Both the position numbers and the translations under genes were made by a program. The notes below the pieces were generated by a model. That model saw only the letters and a list, made by a program, of their open reading frames with translations, was not told the origin of the DNA and searched no databases. Shown one piece after another: positions 63,524 to 64,000 of a DNA stretch of 64,000 nt (its first letter is position 1; every line of letters begins with the position of its first letter). The stretch spans positions 1 through 64,000 of the forward strand of contig NZ_JWLL01000010.1 in NCBI RefSeq assembly GCF_000814025.1, in the 5' to 3' direction. Origin of the DNA: Tateyamaria sp. ANG-S1. Lineage in GTDB: Bacteria > Pseudomonadota > Alphaproteobacteria > Rhodobacterales > Rhodobacteraceae.

Positions 63524-64000
63524 ATGGGACGTGTTTTGGTCATCGGGGCTGGCGGTGTAGGGGCCGTTGCCGTCGTGAAGATGGCGATGAATCCGGAGGT
63601 TTTCACGGACATAACCCTCGCCAGCCGCACCCTGTCAAAATGTGAGGACATTGCCGCAAACGTGCTAAAACGCACCGGCGTCACCATCAAGACCGCGCAA
63701 GTGGACGCGATGGATGTGGCCGCAACCGTGGCCCTGATCCGCGAAACCCAGGCAGAGCTGCTGGTCAACCTCGCCCTGCCCTATCAGGATCTCGTCCTCA
63801 TGGACGCCTGCCTTGAGGCGGGGATCCACTACCTCGACACCGCCAACTACGAACCCGAGGACGAGGCCAAGTTCGAATACAGCTGGCAATGGGCCTATCA
63901 GGACAAGTTCAAGGCCGCCGGTCTCAGCGCAGTCCTCGGCTCCGGGTTCGATCCCGGTGTCACCTCGATCTTCGCCACATGGGTCCGCAAACACAGGCTG
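63524..64000 (+). CDS. Carboxynorspermidine dehydrogenase-type (saccharopine dehydrogenase family), 3' truncated by window
   Basis: The first 159 residues of a saccharopine-dehydrogenase family protein. The Rossmann motif VLVIGAGGVGAVAVVKMAMN is at the N-terminus, ITLASRTLSKCEDIA follows, and LDTANYEPEDEAKFEYSWQW is typical of the carboxynorspermidine/carboxyspermidine synthase group. A GAGGA site precedes the ATG at 63524. In many Proteobacteria this enzyme, with a carboxynorspermidine decarboxylase, makes spermidine-type polyamines without S-adenosylmethionine decarboxylase. The rest of the gene lies outside the window. Confidence 0.88.
   Translation, partial: MGRVLVIGAGGVGAVAVVKMAMNPEVFTDITLASRTLSKCEDIAANVLKRTGVTIKTAQVDAMDVAATVALIRETQAELLVNLALPYQDLVLMDACLEAGIHYLDTANYEPEDEAKFEYSWQWAYQDKFKAAGLSAVLGSGFDPGVTSIFATWVRKHRL

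Overview
The window is most consistent with an aerobic anoxygenic phototroph of the Rhodobacterales (Roseobacter group). It carries a large bacteriochlorophyll a and reaction-centre assembly cluster with the oxygen-dependent cyclase AcsF, a 5-aminolevulinate synthase, cytochrome c2 and the PpsR/PpaA regulator pair. A plasmid replication and partition module (ParA, ParB and a DnaA-like replicase without an AAA+ domain) lies inside this cluster, between bchO and cycA. Photosynthesis clusters on DnaA-like plasmids are known from Roseobacter litoralis and Sulfitobacter guttiformis, so I infer an extrachromosomal photosynthesis replicon. The window is too short to show circularity or the other end. 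The puf operon, crt genes, bchI and bchCXYZ are not here and probably lie to the left of position 1.

Layout. 1-1683 (+): the end of bchD, then bchO. 1723-5244: parB and parA (-), a candidate origin with a perfect DnaA box, and the replicase (+). Seven exact or near-exact copies and two degenerate copies of a 16-bp palindrome (TGTCCCCGCGGGGACA) run through 1-4210, several inside coding sequence. 5250-8086: a two-gene VOC/YdcF unit flanked by 28-bp direct repeats, and a periplasmic glucan (OpgG-like) protein. 24421 down to 8255 (-): the pigment and reaction-centre superoperon bchF-N-B-H-L-M-lhaA-puhA-puhB-puhC-orf98-acsF-puhE-hemA-cycA, ending at a hairpin plus T-run. 24726-31469 (+): ppaA-ppsR, then bchG-bch2-bchP-idi-LysE-family exporter, with many ATGA/GTGA overlaps. 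Three TGT-N12-ACA PpsR-type sites lie upstream of bchF, ppaA and bchG.

31538-36007: glycerol catabolism (glpD, glpK), a fumarylacetoacetase-family hydrolase and a Phd/VapC toxin-antitoxin pair. 36130-43718 (-): a probable glycoconjugate operon made of a MurG-like glycosyltransferase, two GT4 enzymes, an ABC exporter and a protein with two tandem APH-type kinase domains. It is divergent from a histidine kinase/response regulator pair (43934-46335). An Old Yellow Enzyme-type reductase follows.

54844 down to 47669 (-): thiO-S-G-E-F-Y-tenA-Z-tenA-X, a thiazole synthesis plus pyrimidine uptake and salvage operon under a TPP riboswitch (about 54998-55083). 55354-61326: a TonB-dependent receptor facing a CeuDCBA-like iron-siderophore ABC transporter and a DUF2218 protein. 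61547-64000 (+): arginine decarboxylase (speA) and the start of a carboxynorspermidine-dehydrogenase-type gene that runs off the window. I saw no rRNA, tRNA, CRISPR array or insertion sequence.
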